In this document: piece by piece, positions 62,823 to 64,000 of the stretch | Position numbering within the stretch: the first letter of the stretch is position 1 | Layout of the letters: each line of letters starts with the position of its first letter | From: CAWATZ01 sp963784995 | Lineage (GTDB): Bacteria > Planctomycetota > Planctomycetia > Gemmatales > Gemmataceae | NCBI GenBank assembly: GCA_963784995.1 | Contig: CAWATZ010000002.1 | Coordinates: forward strand, 372,001-436,000 | DNA: 64,000 nt | Direction: 5' to 3' | The notes under the pieces: model-generated | Databases searched by the model: none | What the model was told of the DNA's origin: nothing | Seen by the model: the letters and a program-made list of their open reading frames with translations, nothing else | Program-made: the position numbers and the translations under genes

Positions 62823-63248
62823 ATGCTGCGTACGTTTCTGAGTTCGGTGGTTCTTCTGCTCATCGTCTCGGTCTGCGTGACGGCCGAGGAAAAGAACAAG
62901 GAGAAGAAAGACAACAAGGACAAGAAGAAAGCCGAGGCCACCATCACCAAGGTGGACGCCAAGAAAGGAACGGTCACCGTCAAGATGAAGAACAAGGAAG
63001 GGAAGGAAGTCGAGAAGACCTTCCAGCTCACGGAAGAGGTCCGCATGTTCGACAGCACGGGCAAGGCGGCCGCCATCGACGTCTTCCAGTCCGGCAACAA
63101 CGTGCTGGTCGTTGAGGCCGAGGGCAAGCTGAAAGAGATGCACAAGGCCAAGAAGGGCGAGAACCCTGGCAAGAGCACCGGCGAGAAGAAACCGGAAGAG
63201 AAGAAACCGGAGAAGAAACCGACAGAAAAGAAACCCGGCGGCAAATGA
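62823..63248 (+). CDS. Secreted Lys-rich protein
   Basis: A 141-aa protein with a signal peptide (LRTFLSSVVLLLIVSVCVTAEE). A Lys/Asp/Glu-rich segment, then a small beta domain ('ATITKVDAKKGTVTVKMKNKEGKEVEKTFQLTEEVRMFDSTGK'), reminiscent of a single OB-like or DUF1344-type fold, and a repetitive tail of EKKPE-type units. Planctomycetes have several such exported proteins with unknown role. ATG 62823 follows AAAGGGGG. Confidence 0.7.
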   Translation: MLRTFLSSVVLLLIVSVCVTAEEKNKEKKDNKDKKKAEATITKVDAKKGTVTVKMKNKEGKEVEKTFQLTEEVRMFDSTGKAAAIDVFQSGNNVLVVEAEGKLKEMHKAKKGENPGKSTGEKKPEEKKPEKKPTEKKPGGK

Positions 63249-63267
63249 CCGGGTCCGGAGTCAGTGA

Positions 63268-63295
63268 GGCCGGGCCGGGATGGACAGGCCCGGCC
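63268..63295 (+). terminator. Stem-loop after the Lys-rich protein gene
   Basis: GGCCGGGCC pairs with GGCCCGGCC across a 10-nt loop, 20 bp after the stop. Likely terminator; the remaining 180 bp up to the HNH gene show nothing else. Confidence 0.45.
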
Positions 63296-63475
63296 GCTGG
63301 TTCCGCCGCGGAGAGGACGACAGGAAGACAGGTTGACAGGAGGTTGCGATCACTGCGGCCACGAGGTTTGCCAGCGGACACGGAGCGGTCACCGGTCACC
63401 TGTCTTCTTGTTTTTCTGTTCCGTGCATGTCCCTGATTCAATCCTTTGGCAGTCACGTCAAAGCCACGTGCCACG

Positions 63476-63886
63476 TCAAGGTGGGAACAGGTCGAAGTAC
63501 TCCTCCGCTTCACGAATCCGTTGCCGTCGGGGGTGATTGAGGTCAAACGCCGCCACCAGGGCACGCCCGGTCGGCGTCAGACCAACAACTGTGTGTCCGG
63601 ACCAGGCGAAATGGTCCTCCCAGCGGTCCGTTCGCGGGTTGAACAAAGGCAATTCCGTTTTCGTTTCTGGATCGACGGCTTTGAGTCGGTTTGACTTCTT
63701 CAGGTTGCAACTGGGGCAGGCCCAGGCCAGGTTCTCCAGTTCATCGGAGCCCCCAGCGGAAATCGGAACGATGTGTTCGTGGTGAAAGGTCGCACCCTGG
63801 AGGGACTGGTGCATCCGGCAATACTCACAGCGATCGTCTGCACGAGCCTCCACTTCCCTCAAACGCTCTGCCCACGAAGTGCTCAT
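63476..63886 (-). CDS. HNH endonuclease family protein
   Basis: A 136-aa HNH protein: 'ADDRCEYCRMHQ' (first C-x-x-C), 'FHHEHIVPISAGGSDELENLAWACPSCNLKKSNR' with the HH/H residues and the second C-x-x-C. The family cuts DNA or acts in genome-defence and mobile elements; stand-alone members like this one are frequent in Planctomycetes and Cyanobacteria. The start overlaps the stop of the upstream small gene (ATGA). Confidence 0.9.
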   Translation of the reverse strand: MSTSWAERLREVEARADDRCEYCRMHQSLQGATFHHEHIVPISAGGSDELENLAWACPSCNLKKSNRLKAVDPETKTELPLFNPRTDRWEDHFAWSGHTVVGLTPTGRALVAAFDLNHPRRQRIREAEEYFDLFPP

Positions 63887-64000
63887 AATGGCTTTCGTCC
63901 CAGCAGACGCAGGGCCTGGGCACGCAGAAGGGCCAGACGTTCGCTCAACTCCACCAAGGCTTCCAGCTCCTCTCGTTCCATCTCGGTGAGCTGTCCCTCG
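63883..64000 (-). CDS. Small helical protein coupled to HNH gene, partial
   Basis: Minus-strand frame open from the window edge: 'EGQLTEMEREELEALVELSERLALLRAQALRLL' and a short tail, ending in a stop that overlaps the ATG of the HNH gene. The 'LT-x-EREELEAL' start of a helical hairpin is characteristic of a small partner often found before such HNH genes. The N-terminus is outside the window. Confidence 0.6.
   Translation of the reverse strand, partial: EGQLTEMEREELEALVELSERLALLRAQALRLLGRKPL

Noticed and set aside
1..64000. CRISPR array, rRNA or tRNA genes
   Set aside because: No regularly spaced direct repeats were seen, and no rRNA or tRNA-like sequence was recognised by eye; a tRNA scan would be decisive.

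Overview
The window is high-GC bacterial DNA that reads as a planctomycete of the Gemmata type. The evidence is the gene content: DUF1559 pseudopilins with a prepilin-like N-terminus, FG-GAP/ASPIC-UnbV (CRTAC1-like) proteins paired with TPR proteins, a secreted sulfatase, a WD40-linked Ser/Thr kinase, an ECF sigma factor with a long C-terminal extension, an HU protein with a Lys-rich tail and PQQ-type beta-propeller proteins. No rRNA, tRNA or CRISPR array was seen. Assignments rest on reading motifs by eye; no database search was possible.

Layout. 1-19.2 kb holds three TPR/CRTAC1 loci: a CRTAC1 gene cut by the window edge plus a TPR gene; a TPR-CRTAC1 fusion co-transcribed with a nitrilase-type hydrolase; and a five-haem c-type cytochrome with TPRs followed by a CRTAC1 protein. 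Between them sit a tandem duplication of a [promoter - small lipoprotein - DUF1559 pseudopilin] unit (2.6-6.3 kb) and a TMTC-like multi-spanning TPR protein. 19.3-24.7 kb has an IS5-type transposase remnant, a three-gene overlapping operon (acyl-reductase-like SDR, glutathionylspermidine-synthase-like ATP-grasp protein, unknown protein), and a DNA methyltransferase that overlaps a convergent gene of unknown function. 24.8-33 kb carries housekeeping and accessory genes: dihydrouridine synthase, pterin dehydratase, amidohydrolase, sugar isomerase, a nuclease-like pair (RusA family plus an AHJR-like REase), and an MqnD-like protein. 33-45 kb has a DEAD-box helicase, trmB, sulfatase, ECF sigma fusion, small membrane/BON/response-regulator genes, a kinase-WD40 protein and HU. 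45-64 kb has a small lipoprotein, a decayed DNA-binding gene, a D-threonine-aldolase-like enzyme, an SDR, csrA (56 aa), a PQQ-methyltransferase-PQQ fusion, nuclease-like families (Uma2, Rpn-like, HNH), a DUF255 thioredoxin-like protein, a second kinase and a yqjDE-like membrane-stress operon.

Two window-wide properties matter to any user. First, at least nine reading-frame breaks fall inside genes whose protein similarity continues in another frame, so several apparent proteins are truncated or falsely fused. Second, the intergenic DNA is rich in long near-perfect palindromes; one occurs in frame inside a coding region, and one 125-bp type occurs twice, 37 kb apart.
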